DNA of 22,697 nt from an uncultured Phascolarctobacterium sp. (GTDB taxonomy: Bacteria; Bacillota; Negativicutes; Acidaminococcales; Acidaminococcaceae): positions 1 through 22,697 of the forward strand of contig USHB01000003.1 of assembly GCA_900554395.1 (NCBI GenBank), in the 5' to 3' direction. Shown here piece by piece: positions 6,796-14,909 of this stretch. The notes below the pieces were generated by a model. It was not told the DNA's origin, made no database searches, and saw only the letters and a list, made by a program, of their open reading frames with translations. Position 1 is the stretch's first letter. Every line of letters begins with the position of its first letter. Both the position numbers and the translations under genes were made by a program.

Positions 6796-7974
6796 TTATT
6801 GCTCCTTTAACTTTATCTCTCTAAATTCATCACGTACTAAAGCATAAGTCAAAATTCTTTCAACAAAATTTATCATTTCTGGTTGGTCTAAATATAATAA
6901 TTTATCGTTATACAGCGTTCCAATATAAATTTTACCGTCAACCAATAATTCAGGCGCTTCCTTTGCTATAAGTTCTTTTAATTCCTGTGCTTTACCACAA
7001 CCTTTTTTGCCAATAGCAATACGCCCATTATGCGGAAATCTGAATTCTATTCCAACCGGGATAATATAATTTACATTATATTGCAAAGCGTTATGTGGTA
7101 TTGTTCCGCCTCTATCAGACGAAACCGTCAGAATAGTATGAGTACCGTAATTAAAAAAGCTTAAATTAACAAACATCGTATTGTTTTTATACTCAATTAA
7201 AAATGAACGGTAATCCCCATCATAACTTCCACCGGAAGCAGTTCCACACGAAAGATAACGAATGCCGTAATCTTTGAGTAATTTAAAATGCTTATACTGA
7301 CCTTCCGGCATTTTATGCGATTTATCTAACAAACATTCAAAAAGATTAGTTAAAAATGGACGTAACCCTCTTGCTGTATCAACAGAAAACGTATAGTCTT
7401 CACAATAATAATCCTGATTTTTAATCAGATCTTTAAATGCAAAACGTTTTTTAGGTTCAGGAGATTTCAAAATATCCCCTATTCCATTAAGCATTGCATT
7501 ATAATCAGGCAATTCTTTTAAATCAATATATCTGTCTTTCTCAAAATCGTACCTTGCAACAACAGAAACAGTTCCATTTGTAACCCATACATATTCTGCA
7601 TTTAATTTCGCAGCATAATCCGATATCTGGTATAACGCATTGTCTCCAATCATTACATCAGGCGCCTTACATTCTATAACAGCTAATGTAGAAATTTCCT
7701 TTTTAGATTCAATCAACCGTTCTACTATAATATCTGCCCTTCTTTTACTTTTTATTTGATATTTGGACAGCAACATTTCAACCTGTATCATATCTTTAGG
7801 CACTTTCTTATCAACTAAAAGATGTTGTATTATCTTTTGACGTATAGTTTCTTCAGGTGTTTTTAAAATTAATTTTTGCCTAATAGGGTCAAGATAATAT
7901 TCTTTTCCTGAATCTTTATATACAGGTGGCAAAACAATTTTATCCAATATTTTTTGTAATTCATAATCAATCAT
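6796..7974 (-). CDS. HsdR N-terminal-like (HSDR_N_2) PD-(D/E)xK protein, orphan
   Basis: 392 residues. Residues about 40-170 resemble the nuclease domain at the N terminus of type I restriction HsdR subunits. Glu65 (IQVEM), Asp81 (KRRADIIV) and Glu101-Cys-Lys103 (AVIECKAPD) form the PD-(D/E)xK pattern, followed by QISDYAAKLNAEYVWVTNG. No helicase domain and no hsdM or hsdS are nearby, so it is not a normal type I system. The C-terminal half (about 200-392) is not recognised; it has a GTASGGSYDGDYRSF stretch and is rich in aromatic beta-strand-like sequence. Codons are markedly AT-rich compared with the genes on both sides, suggesting transfer. A strong promoter lies just upstream and the M24 gene follows after 1 bp. 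Biological role unknown. Confidence 0.8.
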   Translation of the reverse strand: MIDYELQKILDKIVLPPVYKDSGKEYYLDPIRQKLILKTPEETIRQKIIQHLLVDKKVPKDMIQVEMLLSKYQIKSKRRADIIVERLIESKKEISTLAVIECKAPDVMIGDNALYQISDYAAKLNAEYVWVTNGTVSVVARYDFEKDRYIDLKELPDYNAMLNGIGDILKSPEPKKRFAFKDLIKNQDYYCEDYTFSVDTARGLRPFLTNLFECLLDKSHKMPEGQYKHFKLLKDYGIRYLSCGTASGGSYDGDYRSFLIEYKNNTMFVNLSFFNYGTHTILTVSSDRGGTIPHNALQYNVNYIIPVGIEFRFPHNGRIAIGKKGCGKAQELKELIAKEAPELLVDGKIYIGTLYNDKLLYLDQPEMINFVERILTYALVRDEFREIKLKEQ

Positions 7975-8004
7975 TGTCTATCACCCCGAATTCTACTATA
8001 CAAA

Positions 8005-8033
8005 ATCATACCATACAGCAAAATTTTCGGCAA
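8005..8033 (-). promoter_or_regulatory. Strong promoter of the HsdR_N-like / M24 gene pair
   Basis: Minus-strand -35 TTGCCG (8028-8033), 17-bp spacer, -10 TATGAT (8005-8010) with an upstream TG (extended -10). The predicted start of transcription lies about 24 bp before the coding start, and GGGGTGAT precedes the ATG. Confidence 0.65.
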
Positions 8034-8035
8034 AC

Positions 8036-8072
8036 AAAAACTCCGGCGTTAAAATAAACACCGGAGTTTTTA
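8036..8072 (-). terminator. Terminator after the split decarboxylase genes
   Basis: Stem CTCCGGcGTT/AACaCCGGAG with an AT-rich loop and a TTTTT run on the minus strand, immediately after the second decarboxylase part and just upstream of the next minus-strand promoter. Confidence 0.8.
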
Positions 8073-8075
8073 ACA

Positions 8076-9056
8076 TTAATCCCTATTAAATAAACCTGTA
8101 AAATCAAAGGTGGCAAAATAATCGGCAGGTGTTTCCGCACGGCGAATCATCTCTACCTTGCCGTCTTCTTTTAAAAGCAGTTCCGCGCTGCGCAGCTTGC
8201 CGTTGTAGTTGTAGCCCATGGCAAAACCATGTGCGCCGGCATCGTGAATAAACACTAAATCGCCGATATTGATTTCCGGCAGCATACGGTCAACGGCAAA
8301 TTTATCGTTGTTTTCGCACAAACCGCCGGTAACGTCGTATTTATGGTCGCAGGGCGCGTTTTCCTTGCCCATAACAGTAATGTGATGATAAGCGCCGTAA
8401 ATAGCAGGGCGCATCAGATTGGCAGCGCAGGCATCAAGCCCAATGTATTCCTTGTAAATATGCTTTTGATGAATAACGCGGCTGATAAGCGCACCGTAAG
8501 GAGCAAGCATGTAGCGTCCCATTTCCGTGTAAAGCCTTACGTTGCCCATACCGGCAGGCACCAGCACTTCTTCAAAAGCATGGCGCACGCCTTCGCCAAT
8601 CGCCATAATATCGTTTTCCGGCTGTTCCGGACGGTAAGGAATGCCCACGCCACCGGAAAGATTGATAAATTCAATGGAAGCGCCGGTTTCTTCTTTTAAT
8701 TCCACCGCCACTTTAAATAAAATGCGCGCCAGTTCCGGATAGTAATCGTTGGTTACGGTGTTGCTTGCCAAAAAGGCATGCAGCCCAAAATGTTTAACGC
8801 CTTTTTCCATCAGGCGTTTGTAAGCCTCGGTAAGCTGCTCACGGGTCATGCCGTATTTAGCATCGCCGGGGTTATCCATAATGTTGTTGGCAATGGCAAA
8901 ATGCCCGCCGGGGTTAAAACGGCAGCAAACGGTATCCGGAATATCCGCTACCCTTTCCAGAAAATCAATATGGGTAATATCATCCAGATTGATAATGCCA
9001 CCGATTTCATTTGCATAACGGAATTCTGCTTCTGGTGTATCATTAGAAGAAAACAT
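8076..9056 (-). CDS. PLP-dependent decarboxylase (DAP/carboxynorspermidine decarboxylase-like), C-terminal part
   Basis: 326 residues covering everything after the first quarter of a fold-type III (alanine-racemase-like) decarboxylase: FGLHAFLASN (about 90-99), the phosphate-binding glycine loop GGVGIP (135-140), EMGR (178-181) and CENND (247-251) near the active site, and C-terminal HDAGAHGF and GYNYNGKLRSAELL. The PLP lysine is on the other part (9061-9360). This part has its own ribosome site AAGGTGAT and ATG, only 4 bp after the stop of the first part. Its frame continues upstream without another convincing start. The two products could assemble into one enzyme, or this could be a recent frameshift; see findings. 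The closest families by eye are diaminopimelate and carboxynorspermidine decarboxylases; the substrate is not determined. Confidence 0.8.
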   Translation of the reverse strand: MFSSNDTPEAEFRYANEIGGIINLDDITHIDFLERVADIPDTVCCRFNPGGHFAIANNIMDNPGDAKYGMTREQLTEAYKRLMEKGVKHFGLHAFLASNTVTNDYYPELARILFKVAVELKEETGASIEFINLSGGVGIPYRPEQPENDIMAIGEGVRHAFEEVLVPAGMGNVRLYTEMGRYMLAPYGALISRVIHQKHIYKEYIGLDACAANLMRPAIYGAYHHITVMGKENAPCDHKYDVTGGLCENNDKFAVDRMLPEINIGDLVFIHDAGAHGFAMGYNYNGKLRSAELLLKEDGKVEMIRRAETPADYFATFDFTGLFNRD

Positions 9057-9060
9057 GATA

Positions 9061-9360
9061 TCACCTTTTTTGCATAATTTCTTCGCCTTTGAAACCAACG
9101 GCATCCGCCATTAAAAGTTCGGTGTAAGAAGAACAATCCGCGCCGCAGCCTTCTTCGTGCAGAATTTTTAAAATGCCCGGCGTCGGCGTAGCCTTAACCG
9201 CAAAATATTCCTTAAAGCCCTTGTTCCAGCCAAAAGCCTTGTTTACGCGGCGTGCCGTCTCGCGGATGCCCTTTTCATCATACAGATAAAACGGCGTAGC
9301 ATATTGTGATGCAATATCTTCAAGTTGTTCTTTAGTTACAAACGGAATTTTTTCAGCCAT
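9061..9360 (-). CDS. PLP-dependent decarboxylase, N-terminal part with PLP lysine
   Basis: 99 residues: the start of the same fold-type III decarboxylase. TPFYLYDEKGIRE opens the barrel and Lys56 in YFAVKATP is the expected Schiff-base lysine for pyridoxal phosphate; GCGADCSSYTEL follows. The reading frame ends at GEEIMQKR-stop, whereas the protein would normally continue from GEEIM into FSSND. The start is the ATG overlapping the regulator stop by 1 bp (TGATG), with AAGGTGA upstream; a TTG one codon earlier is less likely. The gene is co-transcribed with the TrmB-like regulator. Alone it lacks most of the barrel and all of the C-terminal domain, so it can only work together with the 8076-9056 product. 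Confidence 0.78.
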   Translation of the reverse strand: MAEKIPFVTKEQLEDIASQYATPFYLYDEKGIRETARRVNKAFGWNKGFKEYFAVKATPTPGILKILHEEGCGADCSSYTELLMADAVGFKGEEIMQKR

Positions 9361-10070
9361 CAATTCTCACCTTTCTGCAATTCAATCAGTTTAATCTCAT
9401 TTTTCAGCGCATCTTTAAACAAATCAACAAGGTTGCGCTTGCAGGAATATAAACAGGTTGAATTGTCGCCGTCGTCCAAATCGCCCGTCAGCACCGTATG
9501 CGAATCGGCAATAAGCCTGATTTGCCCGTTTTGTTTTACAGTGTTGTAGCAAATTGCGCCCGGCAAAAGAAAATCGTGCCCGGTAATAACTACTACCTTC
9601 AAACCGCGGTTTAATGCTGTTTCCAGTTCGCTGCGCAAAAGTTCCATAACGGCGGCATTTGCCGATACATAAATGCGCGCCTGCGCATTAAGCACCGTAT
9701 TTTGCAGCTTGCTGATAATTTCGGCATTGCCCTTGATGGTAATGTAGCCTTCCGCTTCGTTCTGCACGCCAGGCAGTTCTTTTAAAAGCTGGTTGCGCTG
9801 CTCTGTAAGGCGGCGTATTTTATTATTGCAGAACTCCTCCGGCGCTACCGGCGTATAACGCGTTACTTTGCCTTCTTCCATAATATAGGCTGCGCCTTTT
9901 TCCACAAGCCCTGCCAAAGCAGTATAAGTGTTAGAGCGCGAAATACCCGTCTGCTTGGCAGCCTCGTACCCCGTAAGGCGTCCGGCTTTTAACAGCAGCA
10001 GGTATAAAGTTGCCTCCTGGCGTGTAAGGTTAAAGTACATCAAGCGTTCTACGATTTCCATTCCCCTCAT
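9360..10070 (-). CDS. TrmB-family transcriptional regulator
   Basis: 236 residues. An N-terminal winged helix (about 8-75: LTRQEATLYLLLLKAG, GISRSNTYTALAGLVEKG, VTRYTPVAPEEF) is typical of TrmB-type regulators. A C-terminal domain with a phospholipase-D-like strand pattern (ARIYVSANAAVMELL, GLKVVVITG) follows, as in the TrmB effector domain. The ATG at 10070 has AAGGGG 4 nt upstream; an internal ATG three codons later has a site too close to use. It is the first gene of an operon with the split decarboxylase, which it probably controls, and a palindrome over its own transcription start suggests autoregulation. The effector is unknown. Confidence 0.87.
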   Translation of the reverse strand: MRGMEIVERLMYFNLTRQEATLYLLLLKAGRLTGYEAAKQTGISRSNTYTALAGLVEKGAAYIMEEGKVTRYTPVAPEEFCNNKIRRLTEQRNQLLKELPGVQNEAEGYITIKGNAEIISKLQNTVLNAQARIYVSANAAVMELLRSELETALNRGLKVVVITGHDFLLPGAICYNTVKQNGQIRLIADSHTVLTGDLDDGDNSTCLYSCKRNLVDLFKDALKNEIKLIELQKGEN

Positions 10071-10086
10071 TCAGCCCCTTATATAT

Positions 10087-10104
10087 TGTTCCTGTTTGAG
10101 AACA
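10087..10104. promoter_or_regulatory. Candidate operator for the TrmB-like regulator
   Basis: An 18-bp inverted repeat TGTTC-N8-GAACA with perfect 5-bp arms. It covers the predicted transcription start of the regulator operon and touches the -10 box, a position suited to repression. Confidence 0.5.
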
Positions 10105-10132
10105 CTATACTATTTTTTAATGTAGTTGTCAA
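10104..10132 (-). promoter_or_regulatory. Promoter of the TrmB regulator / decarboxylase operon
   Basis: Minus strand: perfect -35 TTGACA (10127-10132), 17-bp spacer, -10 TATAGT (10104-10109). The start codon lies about 34 bp downstream. This is among the best sigma-70/A-type promoters in the window. Confidence 0.75.
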
Positions 10133-10252
10133 GTGCTAACTTAAAAATTTACAGCCATTTGATGCTGACACCGCATTTATTATACCGGCACGACGTATTA
10201 TGCCATGCCGAAGCAAATTGCAGCCGCGCTTGATAACAACCGCCATCCAATA

Positions 10253-10291
10253 AAAAAATATGCCGTATTCCTGCTTCATGGAATACGGCTT
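10253..10291 (-). terminator. Terminator of the nik-porin operon
   Basis: A perfect 10-bp stem GCCGTATTCC/GGAATACGGC with an 8-nt loop, followed on the minus strand by ATATTTTTTTA. It lies 8 bp after the porin stop codon and ends the long minus-strand operon. Confidence 0.85.
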
Positions 10292-10298
10292 TTATTTT

Positions 10299-11513
10299 TT
10301 AGAATGTAAAAATCAGTTGTGTCCAGAGGGTATCATAATCTTCCCCTGATTTATTTCCTTCAAGCGCAAAATATTCTATACCGGCAACAACATTTTTAGC
10401 CACAGTATAGTAACCGGCAAGTTTGTAACCATCAAAACCTTCCACAGCATTAGTGGCAGCTGTTCTGTAAGGATATTCGCCGTTCATGGTGTGTGATATA
10501 GCCGTGGTTCCGGCCTGGTCAAAATATTGTGCATTGATGCCGTAAGAACCCGGCTCGGCAGCTTTTGCACCTTTATAATTAAGGCTTATTACATACCCAT
10601 TATCATCACCGGCACTGTCGTTTTCATCAGACTGCAAATACATCGCACCCAAAGTAATATCGCCGGTTTTATAAGAAACATCTGCATGCCAGATTGCATT
10701 ATCCGGGTCATTGGAGTATGCAGCCTGCGCATCACCGAATTTATAATAACCTGCGCCAAGTTTTAAATCCTTCACGGAAGCGCTCACTGCCCCGCCGTAA
10801 ACATCCTTATAATCCCAGCCAAGCTGTTTGGGTGCTTTGCCATAAACTGCTTCTATTTTTACATCCTTGCCATAAGAAGCTATAACGCCATCGAGGTTTT
10901 CATCAAAAATATTGCCTTCACCAAAATAACCCCATGTCCGTCCTGACCGCAATTTAACTCCGCCTAATTTGCCTTCCACAAAAGCGCGGTCCAGTTCAAG
11001 CGTATCATCGCCGGTACTGTTGCGCAGGTTCTGGATATTTTCAAAACGTCCGTTATAACTCCAGTCTTCGTTTATCTGCCCGGTTACAAAAATACGTGTG
11101 CGTATTTTAGAACTGCTGTTGGTATTCCAGTGCTTATCTGCGCCATCTCTGTAACCGGCATAATGCATACGTATTTGTCCGGCAATTTTTACATTATCGG
11201 TTTTCCTTTCCAGATTGGCTGCACGCACGCCAAGGCTGTCCAGTTCATCACTGAATTCGGCTGCAAGTTTATCAACATCAGCGCCGCCTGCCATTGCCCT
11301 GGCAACAATCTGTGCCATTTCATAACGGGTCAACAGCTTATCGCCGCCGTAAGTACCATCCGGATAACCGTCAATAACGCCCTGCGCAGCAAGTTTATTT
11401 ATACTTTGATAGGCCCAGTGTCCTTCCGGCACATCACTGAACGGATTGGCTGCAGCGGCAGAGGCAGTTACGCCAAGTGCCACAGCCGCAGAAAGTATTA
11501 ATGTTTTTTTCAA
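10299..11513 (-). CDS. OmpM-like outer-membrane porin with SLH domain
   Basis: 404 residues. A Sec signal peptide (KKTLILSAAVALGVTASAAAA, cut near residue 22) is followed by one SLH domain (about 23-75: NPFSDVPEGHWAYQSI, GVIDGYPDG, LLTRYEMAQIVARAMA). In Negativicutes SLH domains bind cell-wall polyamines. A short helix linker (about 80-107) leads into a beta-barrel from about residue 108 (VKIAGQIRMHYAG) to the C terminus (LWTQLIFTF), ending in Phe as expected for BAM-inserted barrels. I place the start at a TTG with an ideal GAGGAGG site 8 nt upstream; no good ATG fits. It begins 13 bp after nikE and is therefore probably the last gene of the nik operon, suggesting passage of the same substrate across the outer membrane. 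Confidence 0.88.
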   Translation of the reverse strand: MKKTLILSAAVALGVTASAAAANPFSDVPEGHWAYQSINKLAAQGVIDGYPDGTYGGDKLLTRYEMAQIVARAMAGGADVDKLAAEFSDELDSLGVRAANLERKTDNVKIAGQIRMHYAGYRDGADKHWNTNSSSKIRTRIFVTGQINEDWSYNGRFENIQNLRNSTGDDTLELDRAFVEGKLGGVKLRSGRTWGYFGEGNIFDENLDGVIASYGKDVKIEAVYGKAPKQLGWDYKDVYGGAVSASVKDLKLGAGYYKFGDAQAAYSNDPDNAIWHADVSYKTGDITLGAMYLQSDENDSAGDDNGYVISLNYKGAKAAEPGSYGINAQYFDQAGTTAISHTMNGEYPYRTAATNAVEGFDGYKLAGYYTVAKNVVAGIEYFALEGNKSGEDYDTLWTQLIFTF

Positions 11514-11526
11514 AAAAGCACCTCCT

Positions 11527-12303
11527 CTAAAATTCAATAATGGAATGCAGCAGCTTTCTGGCATAAGGGTCTTTGGTACGGCCGATATTTTCAACTTTGA
11601 TATGCTCTGTAACCCTGCCGCTTTCTAAAAACATAACGTCATCACATAAATAAGTAATGGAAGTTAAATCATGTGTTATAAAAATATAGGTTAAGTTAAG
11701 CTCTTTTTTCAGCTCTGCCAGCAAATCCATTACTTGCACCTGCGTATGTGCATCAAGCGAAGAAATCGCCTCATCAAAAAGTATTATTTCCGGGCGGCAG
11801 GCCACGGCCCTTGCTATACATACACGCTGAAGCTGCCCGCCGGACAGTTGATGCGGAAATCTTCCGGAAAAAGTTTCATCAAGCCCGACCAGCTCCAATA
11901 GCCGTTTTACTTCTTCTTTGTTGCTGATTTTGGCGCCGGTACGCCTTTTATATACGTTTATTCCTTCGGAAATAATATCATTTATCCTAAAACGCGGATT
12001 GGCCGAAGTTGTATAATCCTGAAACACGATGCTGAGTTTGCTTTGAAGAAGCCGCCTGCCGTTTTTACCGGCATAAACATCAGTGCCTTCCAGCAGATAT
12101 GTGCCGCTGTCAGGCTTCAGCATACCGCAGATAACCCTGCCCAGGGTACTCTTGCCGCTGCCTGATTCGCCCAATATGCCCAAGCATGTTCCCTGCGGAA
12201 TTTTAAGCGATACATCAAACAAAATCTGTTTGCGTTCCTTGCCAAAAAAGCTAGTCTGCTTTTCGCTGCGGAAACTAACACATATCTTTTGTAAATCAAT
12301 CAC
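11527..12303 (-). CDS. nikE: Nickel/peptide ABC importer ATPase, NikE-type
   Basis: 258 residues, the second ATPase of the importer. Walker A is GESGSGKS (45-52), the Q-loop is in IVFQD, the signature LSGGQLQR is at 153-160, Walker B IILFDE is at 173-178, and the H-loop is ITHD. SANPRFRINDI after the Q-loop resembles the AVNPRKTVREI region of E. coli NikE. Together with NikD it should power uptake through NikBC. It starts 1 bp after nikD; the porin ribosome site follows the stop at once. The residue pattern fits Nik better than Dpp/Opp by eye, but these families are close. Confidence 0.88.
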   Translation of the reverse strand: MIDLQKICVSFRSEKQTSFFGKERKQILFDVSLKIPQGTCLGILGESGSGKSTLGRVICGMLKPDSGTYLLEGTDVYAGKNGRRLLQSKLSIVFQDYTTSANPRFRINDIISEGINVYKRRTGAKISNKEEVKRLLELVGLDETFSGRFPHQLSGGQLQRVCIARAVACRPEIILFDEAISSLDAHTQVQVMDLLAELKKELNLTYIFITHDLTSITYLCDDVMFLESGRVTEHIKVENIGRTKDPYARKLLHSIIEF

Positions 12304-12304
12304 T

Positions 12305-13129
12305 TTACTCCACCTCCGCAGGCTTATCTATAAATTTGCGGTAGCGCTGCATTACCGCGCTCTTTTTTTCTACCAGCAGTCTTGTGTAAGGGTCGCGGGC
12401 ATTTTTTAAAATGTGTTCAAAACTTCCTTCGTCAACAATCCTGCCCTTATTCATAACAATAATTTTATCCGCAAGGCGGGATACTGCCCCTAAATCATGC
12501 GTAATAAATATTATGGAAGTATTGCCTTCTTTTTTAATACGCAAAAATTCTTCTAATATTTCATACTGCGTAATGGCATCTATCGCCGTTGTAGGTTCGT
12601 CAGCTACAAGCAAATTTGGTTTCATAGCCATGGCGATGCCTATCATAATACGCTGAAGCATACCGCCCGAAAGCTGGTGCGGAAATTTCTCCAGCACTTC
12701 TTCCGGAGAATGAATAAGCATTGCTTCAAGCATTTTTACCGATTTTTCATATACCTGCTTGCCGTTCAAATCAAGATGCGTCACAAAGGTTTCGGCAATC
12801 TGTTCGCCCACCCTGCATAAAGGGTCAAAACAGGTCATCGGGTTCTGCAGCACCATTGTCACTTTACTGCCGCGCAGCCTGCGCAGAGATTCGGTGCTTT
12901 CCTGCAATAAATCCCTGCCCTGAAAAACAGCCTGCCCGCTTATATCAAAACTGTTATCCAAAAGACCCAGCACAGATTTTACTGTCAGGCTTTTGCCGCT
13001 GCCGGATTCGCCAAGTATCCCCAGACATTCTCCCTGATTAAGCGTGAATCTGACATTATCCACAAGTACCCGCTGCATATTTTTATGCTTAAGTACAACA
13101 TTCAAATTTTTTACGTCCAGCATTACCAT
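12305..13129 (-). CDS. nikD: Nickel/peptide ABC importer ATPase, NikD-type
   Basis: 274 residues. Walker A GESGSGKS (40-47), Q-loop VLQNPMTCFDPL, signature LSGGMLQR (153-160; methionine after GG as in NikD), Walker B LLVADE (173-178), H-loop ITHD. The start codon overlaps the nikC stop by 1 bp (TGATG), and its GGAGG site lies inside the nikC end, pointing to coupled translation. It pairs with the NikE-type ATPase to energise the permease. Confidence 0.88.
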   Translation of the reverse strand: MVMLDVKNLNVVLKHKNMQRVLVDNVRFTLNQGECLGILGESGSGKSLTVKSVLGLLDNSFDISGQAVFQGRDLLQESTESLRRLRGSKVTMVLQNPMTCFDPLCRVGEQIAETFVTHLDLNGKQVYEKSVKMLEAMLIHSPEEVLEKFPHQLSGGMLQRIMIGIAMAMKPNLLVADEPTTAIDAITQYEILEEFLRIKKEGNTSIIFITHDLGAVSRLADKIIVMNKGRIVDEGSFEHILKNARDPYTRLLVEKKSAVMQRYRKFIDKPAEVE

Positions 13130-13950
13130 CAGGCAGCCTCCTTCGGGTCAAACACATCGCGCAGCGCATCTCCCAGCAGATTAAATGCCGTAACCAGCAC
13201 AACAATGGCAATACCCGGTACAAACATTTGTGACGGGTTGGTTGTCAGCACATGTTTGGCTTCGTTAAGCATGGCTCCCCATTCCGGAATAGGCGCCTGA
13301 ACGCCCAGGCCGAGGAAGGAAAGGGTAGAAATATTAATTATTGCCCAACCGATATCAAGCGTTGCCAGTACCGCAAGGTCAGCAGTAATGGAGGGCAGAA
13401 GATGCCGTGAAAGGATAAACCATTCCGGCGTGCCGACACAGCGCGAAAACTGCACAAAATTACAATCTCTGTACTGCACAACCGCTGTGCGTATCATGCG
13501 GGCATACCACGCCCATTTTATAAACACATTGGCTAAAATTACATTGCGCACGTCAATACCCAGCAGCGCAACAACAGCAAACACCATTATCTGACTGGGG
13601 AAAGAAAGCATTACGTCTACAACGCGCATGATAATTTCGTCAACCGGCCCTTTAAAATAGCCTGCCACAAGCCCCATAAACCCGCCGAGCCCTATTGTGC
13701 CAATCATCGTCAGCATGGCAAGGCCCAAAGTAGGCCTGATACCGTACAGCATGCGCGAAAGTATACAACGGCCGAGCTGGTCGGTGCCAAGCGGGTATTG
13801 TGCGCTCACAGGCGCAAATTTATTCATGATATTATTGGCATAAGGGTCATTAGGCGCAATAAGCGGGGCAAAAATTCCCAGCACTGCAATAAACAAAATT
13901 ACACCCGTTGTTGTCATCGCCATTTTGTTATGCAGAAATCTTTCAAGCAT
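13129..13950 (-). CDS. nikC: Nickel/peptide ABC importer permease, NikC-type
   Basis: 273 residues with an N-terminal membrane helix and a BPD_transp_1 permease domain. Segments match E. coli NikC closely: YPLGTDQLGRCILSRM, IMRVVDVMLSFPSQI, WAWYARMIRT, SFLGLGVQAPIPEWG with the EAA-loop region, and AFNLLGDALRDVFDP. It forms the transmembrane channel with the NikB-type permease. Start and stop codons overlap those of nikB and nikD by 1 bp each, a compact operon. Confidence 0.9.
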   Translation of the reverse strand: MLERFLHNKMAMTTTGVILFIAVLGIFAPLIAPNDPYANNIMNKFAPVSAQYPLGTDQLGRCILSRMLYGIRPTLGLAMLTMIGTIGLGGFMGLVAGYFKGPVDEIIMRVVDVMLSFPSQIMVFAVVALLGIDVRNVILANVFIKWAWYARMIRTAVVQYRDCNFVQFSRCVGTPEWFILSRHLLPSITADLAVLATLDIGWAIINISTLSFLGLGVQAPIPEWGAMLNEAKHVLTTNPSQMFVPGIAIVVLVTAFNLLGDALRDVFDPKEAA

Positions 13951-14891
13951 CAGGACACCTCCCTGCGCAAACGCGGGTCAATAACTGTCTGCAAAATATC
14001 AAAAATCAGATTAAAAACAACAAACAGCGCGCCAATGAGCAGCACATAAGCCTGCACAATCGGATAATCACGGTTAAAAATCGATTCTATGCAAAGCGTT
14101 CCAAGCCCCGGCCAGGCAAAAACATTTTCTACAACAATCGTACCGGCAATAAGCTGCGGTATGCTCATACCGATAGCCACAAAGCAGGTGTGCATGGAGT
14201 TGCGCAGAATATGCTTTGTTAAAATCAGGCGTTGCGGCAGGCCGCGTACATTGGCGTACAGAACATAATCCTGCTTCATGTTTTCCAGCATATTGTTGCG
14301 GATAAGGCGTATATATGTGGATATATATGTAAGCGATACTGTAAGCGCCGGCAGAATCAAATGTTTAAAACTGCTGTTGCCGCTTGTCGGCAAAAGGTCA
14401 AGTTTGATGGATACGCACCACATCAACAGCAGGCCAATCCAATAAGCAGGCATAGCGGTAGTCATAAAAATAAAACCGCGCATAATCTTATCAAACCAAC
14501 TATCCTTATAAACAGCACAGAAAAAACCAATAGGTATGCTGAGCGCAAGAACCATCACAAAAGAGGCTCCTGCCAGAATCAATGTAGCAGGCATGCACCG
14601 CAGAAGTTCGCCTGCAACCGTACGCGAAGGATTGGTATAGCTAATGCCAAAATCACCATGCAGGCAGTTAACCACCCAATCGAAATAACGCACCATAAAG
14701 GGCTTGTCAAGCCCAAGCTCACGCCGTACTTCTTCCACAGCTTCCGGTGTAATTATGGGAACCTGCCGGACACGCAATGCAACCTCCGCCGGGTCGGATG
14801 GAATCAAACTTATAAAACAGAAGCACACAAAAGAAATGCACAAAAGCAATGGCACTGCGCTGAGAACTCTTTTAATAATATAATACTGCAT
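13950..14891 (-). CDS. nikB: Nickel/peptide ABC importer permease, NikB-type
   Basis: 313 residues, six predicted membrane helices. The first is near the N terminus (AVPLLLCISFVCFCFISLI), followed by the periplasmic LGLDKPFMVRYFDWV region, the permease EAA-loop VRGLPQRLILTKHILRNS, and the NikB-like GTIVVENVFAWPGLG and FNRDYPIVQAY. It overlaps nikC by 1 bp. It starts 58 bp after nikA, a gap that holds a strong hairpin. Confidence 0.9.
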   Translation of the reverse strand: MQYYIIKRVLSAVPLLLCISFVCFCFISLIPSDPAEVALRVRQVPIITPEAVEEVRRELGLDKPFMVRYFDWVVNCLHGDFGISYTNPSRTVAGELLRCMPATLILAGASFVMVLALSIPIGFFCAVYKDSWFDKIMRGFIFMTTAMPAYWIGLLLMWCVSIKLDLLPTSGNSSFKHLILPALTVSLTYISTYIRLIRNNMLENMKQDYVLYANVRGLPQRLILTKHILRNSMHTCFVAIGMSIPQLIAGTIVVENVFAWPGLGTLCIESIFNRDYPIVQAYVLLIGALFVVFNLIFDILQTVIDPRLRREVS

Positions 14892-14909
14892 AATAACCTC
14901 GTTAAAACA

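Noticed and set aside
6796..7974. A complete restriction-modification system
   Set aside because: Only the HsdR_N-like domain is present; neighbours are a peptidase and a decarboxylase, with no methylase or specificity gene.
9061..9075. Programmed -1 ribosomal frameshift at the A6 run in the decarboxylase
   Set aside because: The frame change needed is +1 (or -2), and the A AAA AAG heptamer is not in register with the first frame. Re-initiation from the new AAGGTGAT/ATG, or loss of one A by slippage, fits better.
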